Source: Chara braunii (Eukaryota; Streptophyta; Charophyceae; Charales; Characeae). From it: a stretch of 24,926 bases of DNA. The translations under genes were made by a program, and so were the position numbers. Positions 8,977 through 18,900 of the stretch are shown piece after piece. The notes under the pieces were generated by a model. It searched no databases, was not told where the DNA came from, and worked only from the letters and a program-made list of their open reading frames with translations. The first letter of the stretch is position 1. Every line of letters starts with the position of its first letter. The stretch spans positions 3,033,464 through 3,058,389 of the forward strand of contig BFEA01000070.1 of assembly GCA_003427395.1 (NCBI GenBank), in the 5' to 3' direction.

Positions 8977-10982
8977 ATGAGCGACGAGGAGGACAATAGA
9001 CAGGACGACCGGATCTTGCGATTGGCAAGGCGCCCACTAGCCCATTTGGCATTAGGTCCAGAGGGTGATAGGTACCTGTTCCGCCAGTGTAGAGAGAGGT
9101 TGTAGCAGCAGAGGAGGGCTAGAGCGACAGAGGCTAGTCGAGCACTTGTGAGTGAAGCCGCAACTTCAGAAGCTATGGCTACTTCTACGCAGTAGACTAC
9201 TCAGGCCGGTAGTTCAGGATCTGTTGGGTCAACGGTCGCACAGACCCAGAGTCAGTCCACTGGCGTAATGGCGAGCCAGCCTGTAGTGTTGACCTCCGAT
9301 GAGATCGCCATACAATAAGCAGCTTTGCAGGAGGCACAACTACAAAAGGCATCAGGAGAGATGAAAGCGGAGAAAGGATGATTAGAAGAAGAGCCAGGTG
9401 CAGCGGAGACAAGCGGACGTAGGATGATTAGAAGAAGAGCCAGGTGCAGCGGAGACAAGCGGACGTTAGTGAGTTAGAGGAGATGGACTTGATGCATGTG
9501 ACTGATGACGTGAGGATCGTATGGTCCGTCCTGCTAAATGTAGTTGAGATGCAGGACCATCAGACAACCATCCTTCGGGACATTCAGCAAAGTCTGGCCC
9601 TGTTGGTTGGGCGAGTGCAGACAACGTTGCCAACGTCCGGGCCTGGTGCCTGGCCCATTGTACACCTCCTCCTTTTGTCCCATCGGTGACTAGGGTATCC
9701 CCATATGTAGCCCCATCATCGGTCGCGATCGTTTCCGTGGGCATGCCGCTATCAGGAGGGGTATCAGCAGGGTCTAGTTTGCAGGTTCCTGTACAGACTG
9801 TGTTCACCCAATCTCCGTTGCAGGTTGCGGTTACCACGTAGCCTGCTGTCTCGCAGTTTGTGCAGCCGCAGGGTACGCAGCCCCAGCAGCTAGCACATCA
9901 ACCTGTGTCACACGGTCCACAGCCCAGAGTGATGCAGGGACCGGGACAAACACAGTGGGTTCCAAAGATGGCCATCGCCACTCCCAAACCTTGTACAGGG
10001 GATAAGAGGGGCGAAAACCTCGACACGTGGTTGAGGGCAGTGCCGGTCTATGTTAGGTGTAAACTTACCTTGCCGGGTGAAGAAGTGCTTGTGGCTGCCT
10101 CCTACCTAGAGGGTAGTGCAGCAAGATGGTTGAGTGGTTTAGTGCAGCTCCAGGGGTATGGTCATGACTTCCGCGCTTGGGCGGTCACCCAGAAATTGGA
10201 TGATTTCCTTACGCTGGTGGAGGAAAGGTGGCATGATTCTCAGGAGGCCCAAAGGGCCACTGACGCGATCCTGACACTGCACACACGGCAGTTCAAGTCA
10301 GTAAGGGAACCCACCAATGTTGTTGAGCATCTGATCTGTCCCAGGGGTGCGCTATGACCCCCAGGTACTACTCACCTCCTACCTGAGATGCTTCTCCTTG
10401 CCTCTCAGGAACCAGTTGGCAGGTGAGGCCAACATCAATATGCACAACTTTCCTTCGTTTAGCAAGAAGGCCCTAGACCTTGAGGCGAAGATAGGGCATG
10501 GACAGGCACCCACTACAAACGGAAGGAGGAAGACACTGCCTCCTAACTGGAAGGCGAAGGGCCGCATTATGTTTGTCGATAACGATGGTTCAACCATCAA
10601 ACTAGACGACAACTTCCAGGAAGGAGTAGGTTCAGAGGCAGGCAGCACAGAAGCTTCAGATGGTGGAGTAGTCGCTGCCGTAGCTCAGAAAGTTAAGGCG
10701 ACCGGTAGACGCCGTGGAGGTTCCCGGTCTCGGAGTCAAGTTGACCCCAATGCTCCATGGGAGAAAGCGGGTCTCACTGAGGATGTGTGGAGAGATCGAT
10801 ATTCACAGCAGGCCGATATTCGTTGTGGCCAATATGACCATAACCAATTCAAGTGTCGCAATAAGAAGGTGACCGATAAGATCCCGCCTACGATGGGGCA
10901 GGTGTTGGGATCCTCCCATCCCGTTGGTAGCAACGTGGCTAGTACTTCTGGCAGTGCTCCGGGTAACACGTCGGGCCAGTAG
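8977..10982 (+). pseudogene. Element 2 gag, broken
   Basis: The likely start is ATG 8977, giving MSDEEDNRQDDRILRLARR; the frame is then readable through stops at 9103, 9193, 9316 and 9379 to a 46-bp duplication that shifts it. A predicted coiled coil (about 9470-9620, VSELEEMDLMH...ILRDIQQSLALLVGRV) and a Pro/Gln/Val-rich linker (to 9960) precede the capsid domain (9960-10490: ENLDTWLRAVPVYV, AASYLEGSAARWL, LDDFLTLVEERW), matching the Retrotrans_gag family. A frameshift near 10340 falls inside the capsid. A basic segment follows, and then a degenerate zinc knuckle near 10830-10865: CX4HX4C with Asp where the first Cys of CCHC should be. The natural stop is at 10980-10982. Gag binds and packages element RNA. 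Confidence 0.85.
9375..9466 (+). repeat. Perfect 46-bp tandem duplication in gag
   Basis: 9375-9420 and 9421-9466 are identical. Because 46 is not a multiple of three, the duplication throws the downstream gag frame out. Zero differences between the copies point to a recent event, later than much of the stop-codon decay around it. Confidence 0.95.
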
Positions 10983-12771
10983 GAATAGTAGTTGTTCCTG
11001 CTAGGGTCGAGGTGGTGGAGACACCCTCACCATCTCGAGAGATGGCCCAAGCTACTGACTCCAGCGTCATCCCGCAAACACGTTCAGACCCATTGAGCCT
11101 CTGTTCGATGAATGTGTTTGAGTCCTTAGAGGAGCTAGAGGAGTGGTCTAGATCAGACCCACTAGCTTCTTGGACGGCCCTAAGGGTGAAATGTTCGTCA
11201 GCGAGGTTGTCATTGGCGGCCGCAAGGCCGGGGCCTATTATGACACTTGCTCGACTAGAAACTTTGTCAGTCGCGCGTGCGTTGAGAGGCTGCGCTTACA
11301 GGGGCAAGTGCAGCGCCTGAGTCGACCTGCGGAGTCGACCTGTGCCAACAAACAGGGCATGGTAGTCAATGACTACCTCCAGGATGTTGAGTGTTGTTTC
11401 CCGTACGCGGGAGGGGAATTGAGACATTGCGTCTCGTTCCTAGTGAGCGATGAACTCCCCATGGATATGTTGTTAGGTATGTACTACCTCTCTGTGGCAC
11501 AACCCCAGTTTGACTGGGACCGAAAATTGGTCAAACACATTTTGCCAGGTGGAGGGACCGCCAGATTGCACAAGTTCAAAGCTAGTAGTCTGATCGAGTC
11601 CCATGGGTGCATGTGTGCGGCCGCGTTCTATAACTATTATAAGCAAAATCAGGAGGAGGGTATGTACTTAGTTTATGTCTCTGCTGCAGGCGAGCCGGTG
11701 AAAATGCCGCCGGAGATAGAGGGAGTAGTTGCCAAGTACCCTGATCTATTTGAAAAGCCGACAGGGGTTGTAGAGAGGGAGGTCGTCCACGCGATAGAGA
11801 TTATCCCAGGGTCTAGCATCCCGAAGGGTAGGATCTATCGGATGTCTCTAGGCGAGCTCGATGAGCTTCGCCGACAACTCAAGGAACTCGTAGAGAAGGG
11901 TTGGATCCGACCGAGTGTCTCTCCTTATGGGTCTCCAGTATTATTCGTACCTAAGAAGAAGGAGGGCACACTCAGGATGTGCATTGACTATAGGGGCCTC
12001 AATGCCATCACTGTTAAGAATAGAGAGCCCCTACCGCGCATCGACGATTTGCTAGATAGAGTGCAAGGGTGTCGGTACTGCAGTAAAATAAATCTGAAGT
12101 CCGGGTACCATCAGATTGCAATCCGGCCCGAGGATCAACACAAAACCGCCTTTTAGACCAGGTACGGTCTGTACAAGTTTGTGGTGATGCCTTTCGGCCT
12201 TTGCAATGCTCCTGGCACCTTTCAGCACGCTATGATCCGGATATTCCATGACTACTTGGATACGTTTGTCATCGTGTACCTCGATGACATACTTATTTTT
12301 AGTAAGACTGTCGAGGAGCGCGTTGCACATTTGGACGAAGTCCTCAGTCTCCTGCGACAGCACAAGTTCAAGATCAATGGTGAGAAGTGCGAGTTTGGAC
12401 GCACCCGTGTCTTGTACTTGGGTCATGAGATTTCCGCGGAAGGGTCGAAGTCCGATGACGGGAAGGTGGCCAACATTCATGACTGGCCGCATCCTCAGTC
12501 TGTGACTGAGGTGAAATCTTTCTTAGTGACGACCGGCTACTATCGCAACTTCGTGGAGAACTATAGCATAGTTGCCGCTCCTTTGACTGATTTGACCCGC
12601 CTTGACACCCCGTGGAAGTGGACTGAGAGATGCGAGGCTGCTTTCAGACATTTGAAGCATGCGTTGACGCATTATGAAGTCTTGAAACTTCCTGATCTTG
12701 ACAAGCCATTTATAGTGACTACGGATGCTAGCCAATATGGTATAGGCGCCGTACTTGCACAACAATGGTGA
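10967..12771 (+). pseudogene. Element 2 protease, RT and start of RNase H
   Basis: The pol frame opens at 10967, overlapping the gag end by 16 nt in the -1 frame. A frameshift near 11165 leads into the aspartic protease: [12 protein letters not shown] at about 11236-11275, where the family has D(S/T)GA(S/T), so the Gly and Ala are altered. RT follows: [14 protein letters not shown] (about 11975), [10 protein letters not shown] (about 12095), YGLYKFVVMPFGLCNAPGTF (12160-12220) and the catalytic YLDD at 12277-12288. RNase H begins with FIVTTDASQYGIGAVLAQ (12705-12762). A TAG at 12154-12156 replaces the residue between HKTAF and TRYGLY; CAG is a plausible ancestor. The segment ends in a stop caused by a frameshift near 12765. 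Confidence 0.9.
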
Positions 12772-14521
12772 AAAAGTTGAGGCCAGTTCAGTACATGTCC
12801 AAGAAAATGCTGTCTCAGAAGTTGGCTAAGTCCACCTATGAGAAGGAACTCTATGCGGTTTACAAGGTCTGACCCATTGGAGGCACTACCTCCTTGGGAG
12901 GTTCTTTATCCTCAGGACTGATCATCAGACCCTGAGATGGATGAGAACTCAGCCGGTACTCTTTGACGCTCTCAAGCGTTGGATCGAAGTCATTGAGCAG
13001 TATGACTTCGAGCCCCGATACATCAAGGGCGAGTACAATAAGGTTGCTGATGCCTTGTCATGTAAACCTGATTTCTCAGGTGCGCTGATGACCGAGTTCA
13101 ATCTTGCGGGCAATGTTACTCAATATTTGGTGGAAGCCTATCGCGAGGATCTGCTCATGTCGGAGATCATCCGCAGCCTGGAGGCGAAGGACAAAGTAAC
13201 TTCCGCAGAGTTTGAGTTGGTCAACGACTTGCTGTTCCTTGAGAAGGCTGGGAATAAACGATTGTGTGTTCCTAATGGAGAATCTTTGTGTAGTTTATTT
13301 CTAGGAGAATGTCATGATGCCACCGGCCATTTTGGGTACAAGAAGACCGCAGCCAATCTGCTGCAGCGGTTCTGGTGGCCCACGATGATGCGAGATGCCC
13401 AACTGTATGTGGAGACTTGTCAGGTCTGTCAAAGGGACAAGCCACATACTCAGGCTCCTCTTGGGCTCCTGAAGCCCCTTCCGATTCCTGAACAGCCTGG
13501 TGAGAGTCTGTCCATGGACTTCATGGATACACTGGTCACCAGCAAGAGTGGGATGCGACACATCTTCGTCATCGTGGATAGATTTAGTAAGTATGCTAGA
13601 TTAGTAGCAATGCCAGAAACAGCAAGCACGGAGTACGTGATCAGAATGTTTAAAGAAAACTGGGTCAGGGATTTTGGTTTACCGAAATCCATTATCAGTG
13701 ACAGGGATGTCCGATTTACCAGCGAACTGTGGAAGGCCGCTGTTGCAGAACAGGGAACTCAGTTGCAAATGACTTCTGGGAATCACCCAGAGGCCAACGG
13801 TCAGGCCGAGCAACTGAATCGCGCTGTACAACACCTGTTGAGGCATTACATCAAGCCCAACCAGGTAGACTGGGATGAGAAGCTTGCTCTCATCGCCAAT
13901 CTGTACAACAATGTGGTACACAACGCCACCGGGGTGAGCCCAAACAGTTTGCTATTGACTTTCAAGCCTAGACTACCCTTAGATTTTCTCCTTCCTGAGA
14001 ATCAGTCAACTGCTGCACCAGGTACTTTAGAATTTGCTTACCGGTATGAACAGAAGATGCAGCAGGCTATAGAACAGATGCAAAAGGCACAGGCGGCTAT
14101 GATAGAATCTGCGAATAAACACCGCCGTGAGTCTTCATTTCAGGTTGGGGACAAAGTCTGGGTTAAGTCCTCAGAACTGGGACAGGAGCACGAGATATCC
14201 CGCAAGCTCATGCCACAGTACTTTGGACCATGGGAAGTCTTAGATATTGTTGGGACTGATCCGGATGGACCTTCTTATGTAGTCCGGATCCCTGGACATC
14301 TCCGTACTTACCCTGTCTTTCACGCCTCCAAACTTGCACCGTTCAAAGAAACAGATCAGTTTCCATCTCGTCGCTCAATGCTGCCCCCAACCATGGACGG
14401 AGAGGTGGATATCGACGACATTGTGGACCACAGAGAGTTGCCAGTTTCAAGATGCAACAGGCAGGGGTCGTCTTCCGAAACCGAAGCTGAAATTCCGCGT
14501 TCGGTTCCGACATCGTACTGA
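12765..14521 (+). pseudogene. Element 2 RNase H end and integrase
   Basis: RNase H continues in a new frame (VQYMSKKM, STYEKELYAV), shifts again near 12870, and ends with LLGRFFILRTDHQTLRWM and KGEYNKVADALS (to about 13060). The acidic residues expected for RNase H are visible across the breaks. Integrase follows uninterrupted: HHCC finger (ECHDATGHFG at about 13310 and ETCQVC at about 13415), then core D in SMDFMD (about 13515), D in SDRDVRF (about 13700) and E in HPEANGQAEQLNR (about 13790), then VGDKVWVKSSELGQ, PQYFGPWEVLD and TYPVFHASKL (to about 14335). All DDE residues are present. Integrase joins element cDNA to host DNA. The frame runs into a stop at 14519 after a frameshift near 14450. 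Confidence 0.92.
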
Positions 14522-14636
14522 TCCTAAGGAGGACCGCTGGTTCACCAGGGAAGAACTTATGCAGACCGCTCCTCAGGTTGTGGCTCATTACGAGAAATCT
14601 CTGCAAAAAGGCAAGCGCCCGATGATCGAAGACTGA
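14334..14636 (+). pseudogene. Chromodomain-like tail of element 2
   Basis: Downstream of TYPVFHASKL the preceding frame gives EVDIDDIVDHREL, the first strand of a chromodomain-like fold. After a frameshift near 14450 this frame continues GRLPKPKLKFRVRFRHRTDPKEDRWF with a terminal helix (EELMQTAPQVVAHYEKSL), stopping at 14634-14636. The order of strands and helix fits a diverged chromodomain, but key aromatic residues are not all evident, so binding to methylated histone is uncertain. Confidence 0.65.
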
Positions 14637-14660
14637 GCTTCTCAGAGGACTGTTGAAGCT

Positions 14661-14673
14661 AAGGAGGAGGGAA
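14661..14673 (+). other. Polypurine tract of element 2
   Basis: AAGGAGGAGGGAA lies 24 bp after the pol stop and directly before TGCGAGGCC. A purine tract just upstream of a TG dinucleotide is where Ty3-type elements prime second-strand synthesis and where the 3' LTR begins. Confidence 0.6.
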
Positions 14674-15160
14674 TGCGAGGCCACTGCCTCTATGAGCCCC
14701 ATTCGGCCCCCATTTGGAAGCAAGTTGGCCGCCCTAAGTAAAGGCAGGCTCGACGAGGCCCTCAGGGCCCTATTTCGGCCACTGCGCAACTAAGGAAATT
14801 CAGGCGGTTGCGCAGCGCCAGTTGGTTGAGAAAACCCAGGCCCTGGGCCGCCTGTGTGAATGTATTGAAAGCAGGCCCTGGGCTGGATACGGGTACTGGG
14901 CCAAACACAGGCCAAAGGCAGGTGGGTGCATGCAACTACCTCAGGCCCAGGGCCTGTCCTTGTTCGTACTGGGCCTCAGGCTACGGGGGCCTACTGGAAG
15001 CTTCCTAGGACTGAACGCAGGCAGGCCACTTCGATAAAGCAAAGGGCCTGCCTCCGCATTGCGCATTTGGGTGCTGGCTGCATGCTGCGCTATTTTGCTG
15101 GGGCGAGCAGGGAAGGAGCAGGCAGCCATAGCCGAGCTGCGCTGCTGTAAGCTGGGTGTG
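14674..15160 (+). mobile_element. Candidate 3' LTR of element 2
   Basis: It begins with TG directly after the purine tract. The region is rich in CAGGCCCTGGGC words: 14837-14848 and 14872-14883, plus an exact reverse complement at 14945-14956. A weak TATA-like ATAAAG occurs near 15034. Landmarks recur in the same order at 17047-17276 (ACGGGTACTGGGC; GACTGAA-GCAGG; ATAAAG...GCCTCC; GGCAGCCATAGC), suggesting a diverged relative. The right end is not defined and no 5' partner is in the window. Confidence 0.4.
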
Positions 15161-15452
15161 GCGCTGGTCCTTGGGTGCAAGTGGCATCTGTGTGTTGGGG
15201 AACGATTGTGAGTGTGGCGAAAGACATACCTGGTGCTGGAAGCGTGCGACATAGGTCGCTGTATGCTCGTACTTCAGGAAAGCTTTTGACGTAATCTTTC
15301 GGCATTGTAGTCAAGGCTAGATAGGATCTGCCATCTGTAGTCTGGGCGCCAAGCGCCAGATAGGATATCAACATTGGTTCTTCATTGATGATGATGAGAC
15401 TTCACCAACATTGTCAATTTTGAGCTCTTGGTGTCTTCTTATTTGGTGAAAC

Positions 15453-15550
15453 TCGTGGTGCAATTCTGCTGTTGGTTCGAGGTCATGACTATCTGGACTT
15501 GTGTATATGATGCTGTTTGATTGCTGTTCGCTATTGCTCATCTTCCTTGC
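15453..15550 (+). repeat. 98-bp direct repeat, copy A
   Basis: Matches 16252-16352 with two substitutions and a 3-bp indel. Both copies run from TCGTG(G/A)TGCAATTCTGCTG to CTCATCTTCCTTGC. Outside the copies the sequences are unrelated. About 700 bp separate them. The segment contains GGTTCGAGGTC, which resembles a tRNA T-arm, but no other tRNA part is visible. Confidence 0.9.
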
Positions 15551-16251
15551 AATTTGGTATCGGAGATGTGGTACGATTGCGCTCATCTGGCGCTTGTCTT
15601 CTGCCTTATGCGGTACATACATGTGGTCTGCTTGACGAGTTTGGCCGTAAGTGGTGTGTAGTGAGGAGGGCGGAGACGAGTGATTGGCGACCCAGGAGGT
15701 GAGGGGATCGCCAGGAAGGCTACGTGGTGTAATGTGGGTGTTGGACAGTGTGATGAGAACTATCTAATGGTTGATTGATGCTGAGGTGGAACGGCGAGAC
15801 AATGCTGGTTGTGCCGATGCAGTGACTGGGCATCGCAATCACCATCAGGTCATCTGGTGAGATTATCTCTGTGGTTGGGGGCAGCTATTTGAGGTACGTT
15901 GCTCTTAACCTTATCTACTCTCTTCGACACTTCTTACCGTGAGGTTGTGTGTTCCTTCCTGAGAGTCCTCTGATTGTGAGGTGTCGAGTGCACTCAACCT
16001 TGAGAGTCGGCAATGTTCACATGGAGCATCTGGGAGAAGATGGGCGGAGCTTTCTGAAGGGCCCTGGACGAAGCACTGGGTCACGGTCACCATGCCAACC
16101 CACCGGGAGTAGAGCACGCATGCTTTGCAGCTTGTCCTTTGTTTGGCTTGCTGCGCTGTTAGATGGGTACTGAAAGGCAGGCCAGCCCTATGGGAGACGA
16201 GACCGGGCGTCTTTAAATAAGCACCGGAAGGGGAATCATTGGCTGTGATCG
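15551..16251. other. Spacer between the two 98/101-bp repeats
   Basis: No gene recognised. The interval holds several TGAGAGTC or GAGAGTC words (near 15958 and 16001) and short open frames without domains (15949-16173 on +, 15911-16285 on -). It could be the body of a small non-autonomous element flanked by the repeats, or merely DNA between two copies of a dispersed repeat. Confidence 0.5.
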
Positions 16252-16352
16252 TCGTGATGCAATTCTGCTGTTGGTTCGAGGTCATGACTATCTGGACTTG
16301 TGTATATGATGCTGATTGATTGCTGGAGTTCGCTATTGCTCATCTTCCTTGC
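16252..16352 (+). repeat. 101-bp direct repeat, copy B
   Basis: Partner of 15453-15550; three bases longer owing to a GGA/AGT insertion-type difference near 16327. The match is high enough that the duplication is fairly recent compared with the retroelement decay nearby. Confidence 0.9.
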
Positions 16353-16362
16353 GCTTGAACCT

Positions 16363-16570
16363 TCGACCGGTTTTTGATATCTTTGCATAGTGGGCATTCT
16401 GATTCGAACTTAGGACCTGCTTTTTGTGACTTTTGCTCCGCTGTGTAGGTCAGAAAGACGGGTTTTTGGACTCGAACTTAGGACCTGCCTTTTGTGATTT
16501 TTTTCTTCGCTGGGTAGTTCAAGAAGACCGGTTTTTGGATTTAGAGGCGCTTCGAACTTGGGACCTGGCG
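16363..16570 (+). repeat. Diverged tandem array, three units
   Basis: Units carry ACCGGTTTTTG or ACGGGTTTTTGG (16366, 16458, 16537) and TTCGAACTTAGGACCTGC-type words at 16404, 16472 and 16552. The spacing is 68-92 bp because of indels. The stretch TTCGAACTTGGGACCT looks like the tRNA T-arm/acceptor words that occur in tRNA-derived SINEs, but no A-box was found. Confidence 0.75.
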
Positions 16571-16720
16571 ACTTTGACTGCTGATTGCTTCGTGGTTCGT
16601 CTTAGAAATTCTCGAAGTATCTGCTTGGGATGTGCCGTTTCCGGCGACTTCGTAAGGTTGACGGTCTGCCTGGCCCGAGAGCCAGTTCTATTGTAGGATG
16701 AGCTTGAAGATATTAGTTCT

Positions 16721-16837
16721 GTAACAGACCTCTCAGTCCATCTTGCGCTAGGTATCAGTTGACCCCTGATGAAGCTGGACAGGCGACCGGCAGAAACACG
16801 GTGTACGGTCTTGTCGCCTGAGTTGCGTCTGTGTTAC
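16721..16837 (+). ncRNA. Hammerhead-ribozyme-like fold (candidate)
   Basis: The core reads CTGATGA (16766-16772), a hairpin GCTGG/CCGGC (16774-16778/16787-16791, 8-nt loop), GAAA (16793-16796), a 3-bp hairpin ACA-CGG-TGT (16796-16804) and a GTA cleavage-type triplet (16803-16805). The flanks pair as helix I: GACC 16761-16764 with GGTC 16807-16810; CTCAG 16732-16736 with CTGAG 16818-16822; and GTAACAGAC 16721-16729 with 16827-16837 (2-nt bulge). This is the order of a type I hammerhead. Against it: an A-A pair replaces the conserved G-C at the base of helix II, and a C-C mismatch sits next to the core in helix I. Loop II is also complementary to 16814-16820, which could be a tertiary contact or a competing fold. 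Known hammerheads occur in retrozymes and Penelope-like elements. Confidence 0.4.
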
Positions 16838-17046
16838 CATGTTTATTATTTTTTTTGACGTATACCTGCGCTCGGTTCTAAGTCTCTCTCCTGTGTGGTG
16901 TGCCGTGTGTATGCTGTGTGTGATTTGACACTTATGTGTATCTCACCTTGACTGATGTTTGTAACAGGAGTCCAAAAGACAGACCCGATGGCCAAAAGCA
17001 GCAGCAGACCATGGGAAAAGATACTAGGACACACACTTTGCAACAA
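16838..17046. other. Non-coding, T-rich after the ribozyme-like fold
   Basis: Starts with a T-run near 16841-16857 immediately 3' of the hammerhead-like fold. It then has TGTGTG-rich sequence near 16890-16925. No gene is recognised. Confidence 0.4.
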
Positions 17047-17276
17047 CGGGTACTGGGCAGAAGTCCCAGACACTTGAGACTGAATGCAGGGCACGCCAGG
17101 CCAGTCCAGCACTATAAAGGACTGGCCAGCCTCCCATTTGACAGATGCTCATCTCGCATGAGAGTGTGGAAGTGCCGTGGCACGTGTGCACCAGATGTGT
17201 GTGAGCTGCGCTAAGCTGAGAGCAGCGGTACATGAGGAAGAGGAGAGGGGCGCCGGCTGGAAGGAAGGCAGCCATA
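17047..17276 (+). promoter_or_regulatory. LTR/promoter-like stretch with TATA box
   Basis: A clear TATAAA at 17113-17118 sits inside paired flanks (CCAGTCC 17101-17107 and GGACTGG 17118-17124), so the box lies in a hairpin loop. Order and wording resemble 14887-15133, the LTR candidate of element 2: ACGGGTACTGGGC (17044-17056), GACTGAATGCAGG, GCCTCC, GGCAGCCATAGC (17264-17275). I infer a solo or broken LTR of a related element. No coding sequence follows within range. Confidence 0.35.
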
Positions 17277-18640
17277 GCTGCGCCAGCGCCAGTTAGTACA
17301 TTAGTAGGGATAGTTAGTAGAAGAGTTCAGTGAGTAGTATTCAGAGTAGATCCTCGTGTGATAGGGAGTGTGCATGCATGATGAGTATGAATAGACCAGG
17401 ACTAGACATAGAGGGAGAGAGAGAAGAAAGCAGACAAGAGAGGGGGAGGAGTGAGCGATGGTGACACTTACCTGTTGAGCGTTGTTGTTGACGTTTGGCA
17501 GCTGGTGCTGATGAGCGCCAGGCCTGGAATTAATGTTGATTGAAGAAGACTTGTAACTCTATTCGGCGCTGAATATTTTGGACTCACGATGTTCCCTCTT
17601 TAATCTGGTTTGAGTTGAGCTTCCTGGTTCATATTCATGTTCTATTGGGCTTTGTGTGAAACATCGCAATCAGTGTAAATGCATGTGATCTGAAGCACTC
17701 CAGCAAGTGTTGAACAGTCGGGTTCCTTGCAAGTTGGACAGTCTCGATAGTAATCAATAGTACATGTATCTCTCTTTCTCTCACTTCCACTTCTGGCTTC
17801 TCCTCTATCACCACCTCAGCAATGCATGTTCCCTCTCACGTCCTCTGACATAATTACTGCACAGATCATAGTGGGGCATCCATCCTCCCTCCACGTCAGC
17901 AATGAGATATAGAGGATGGTGCAGCACTTCCTCACCTTCGTGGAGACCAGCAGCAGATCACACGTATCGTCGCTAGGCAAGTCCAGGTAAGCTTCCCTTC
18001 ATCTCCCGTGAGTCTCACAGCCCTGATCCACCTCCTCACCAATCCTCATCACCTAGTCTACAGCTATGTGGCTATTGCCGTGGTAACATAATCTCCCTCC
18101 AGGCTGGCGCCCTCCAGCAGCGTCTGGTGCCAGTATCCCACTCCAGAAGCCTCGCGATACAGCACTGGCATCAAGCCAGTGCAAGGCAGAAGGCCTTCCC
18201 CATTGTCTGACTGTCCTTTCGTAGCGTTGACATTTCAGACTTGCCCAATCTCGGCCTGGATGCAGCCTTGAAGCAGCGGTACCTTTTTCCAGTTGGGACT
18301 GGAATCTTCCGGATGCCTGCAAACAACCATTGATGTGCATCTGATCTATGGCAGGGGCTGACTACTCGTTGACTTTGACTTTGGGCCTGCTTTTCCCATG
18401 CTTGGTCTGACTCATGATTTTCCAAGAGTCAACTACCTCACGTGGGTGGGCACGACGCTGTTTTTGACCCAGGCCCTGATACCCCTTGACCTTAGGCCCT
18501 TTACATTTCTCAGACTTGGGACATTACCTTTGACCACTGTTTCTGGCCTTTTCACCAAAAGTGACGACCCTTGCCCGACGGGGTGGCCATGAACTGAGTT
18601 TATTGCAATAGTAAGCCAATTATGTTGGGTGTAGGGTTTC
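17277..18640. other. Non-coding region, nothing recognised
   Basis: About 1.36 kb with no gene. It includes a GA-rich patch (17409-17460), a perfect minus-strand splice-donor string at 17466-17474, a near-perfect plus-strand donor (CAGGTAAGC) near 17983, and CT-rich microsatellite-like sequence at 17770-17830. Short open frames (18053-18340 -, 18398-18592 +) show no domain or family resemblance. Confidence 0.5.
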
Positions 18641-18746
18641 GAAAAGCAGGTATGTTATGATCCTGGCCAATTTCGAGATACACATCCATCAGATAGTACA
18701 ATGCTGCCAAATTGCAGAAAGAAATGAATGAACTTGAGAGGGGAGA

Positions 18747-18838
18747 GAGGATGAGAAGAAGAAGAAGAAATAAGAAAGAAGAAGAAGATAATGTACACCA
18801 GCATAGACAAATGACAAGGCTCTTCTTCTTCGCCCAAC
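18747..18838. repeat. GAA-rich tract facing CTT tract
   Basis: GAAGAAGAAGAAGAAATAAGAAAGAAGAAG (interrupted; 18754-18787) is followed at about 18821-18831 by CTTCTTCTTC, so the two can pair. Open frames here (18712-18900 + and 18600-18875 -) are low-complexity shadows of the repeat. The surrounding stretch ends near 18897 at a TACAATGTTGA word similar to TACAATGCTGC near 18697. Confidence 0.8.
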
Positions 18839-18900
18839 AATCTCCTCCTCCTGATCTCCCCCTTCTCTTATTCATACAAGAAGTAATAATACAATGTTGA

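Larger units (their letters stand above)
8977..14673 (+). mobile_element. Element 2: near full-length Ty3/gypsy retrotransposon
   Basis: Gag (8977-10982), then protease, reverse transcriptase, RNase H, integrase and a chromodomain-like tail (about 10967-14636), and then a purine tract at 14661-14673. This is the PR-RT-RH-IN order that defines Ty3/gypsy, as opposed to Ty1/copia. It is inactive: at least six in-frame stops (9103, 9193, 9316, 9379, 9839, 12154) and frameshifts near 9420, 9690, 10340, 11165, 12765, 12870 and 14450. Integrase is the longest intact part. In pol it resembles element 3 more than element 1. It is flanked on the right by a possible LTR; the left LTR was not found. Confidence 0.92.

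Noticed and set aside
8158-15740. Shared word TAATGTGGGTG at 8158-8168 and 15730-15740 as LTR starts
   Set aside because: An 11-base match is expected many times by chance in 25 kb, and no further homology extends from it.
16767-16821. Box C/D snoRNA (TGATGA at 16767 and CTGA at 16818)
   Set aside because: The box spacing is short, the terminal stem next to the boxes is poor, and no C'/D' pair is evident; the hammerhead reading explains more of the pairing, although it too is unproven.
8309-17512. Other CTGATGA words (near 8309 and 17507) as further hammerheads
   Set aside because: Neither is followed by a helix II and GAAA at suitable distance.
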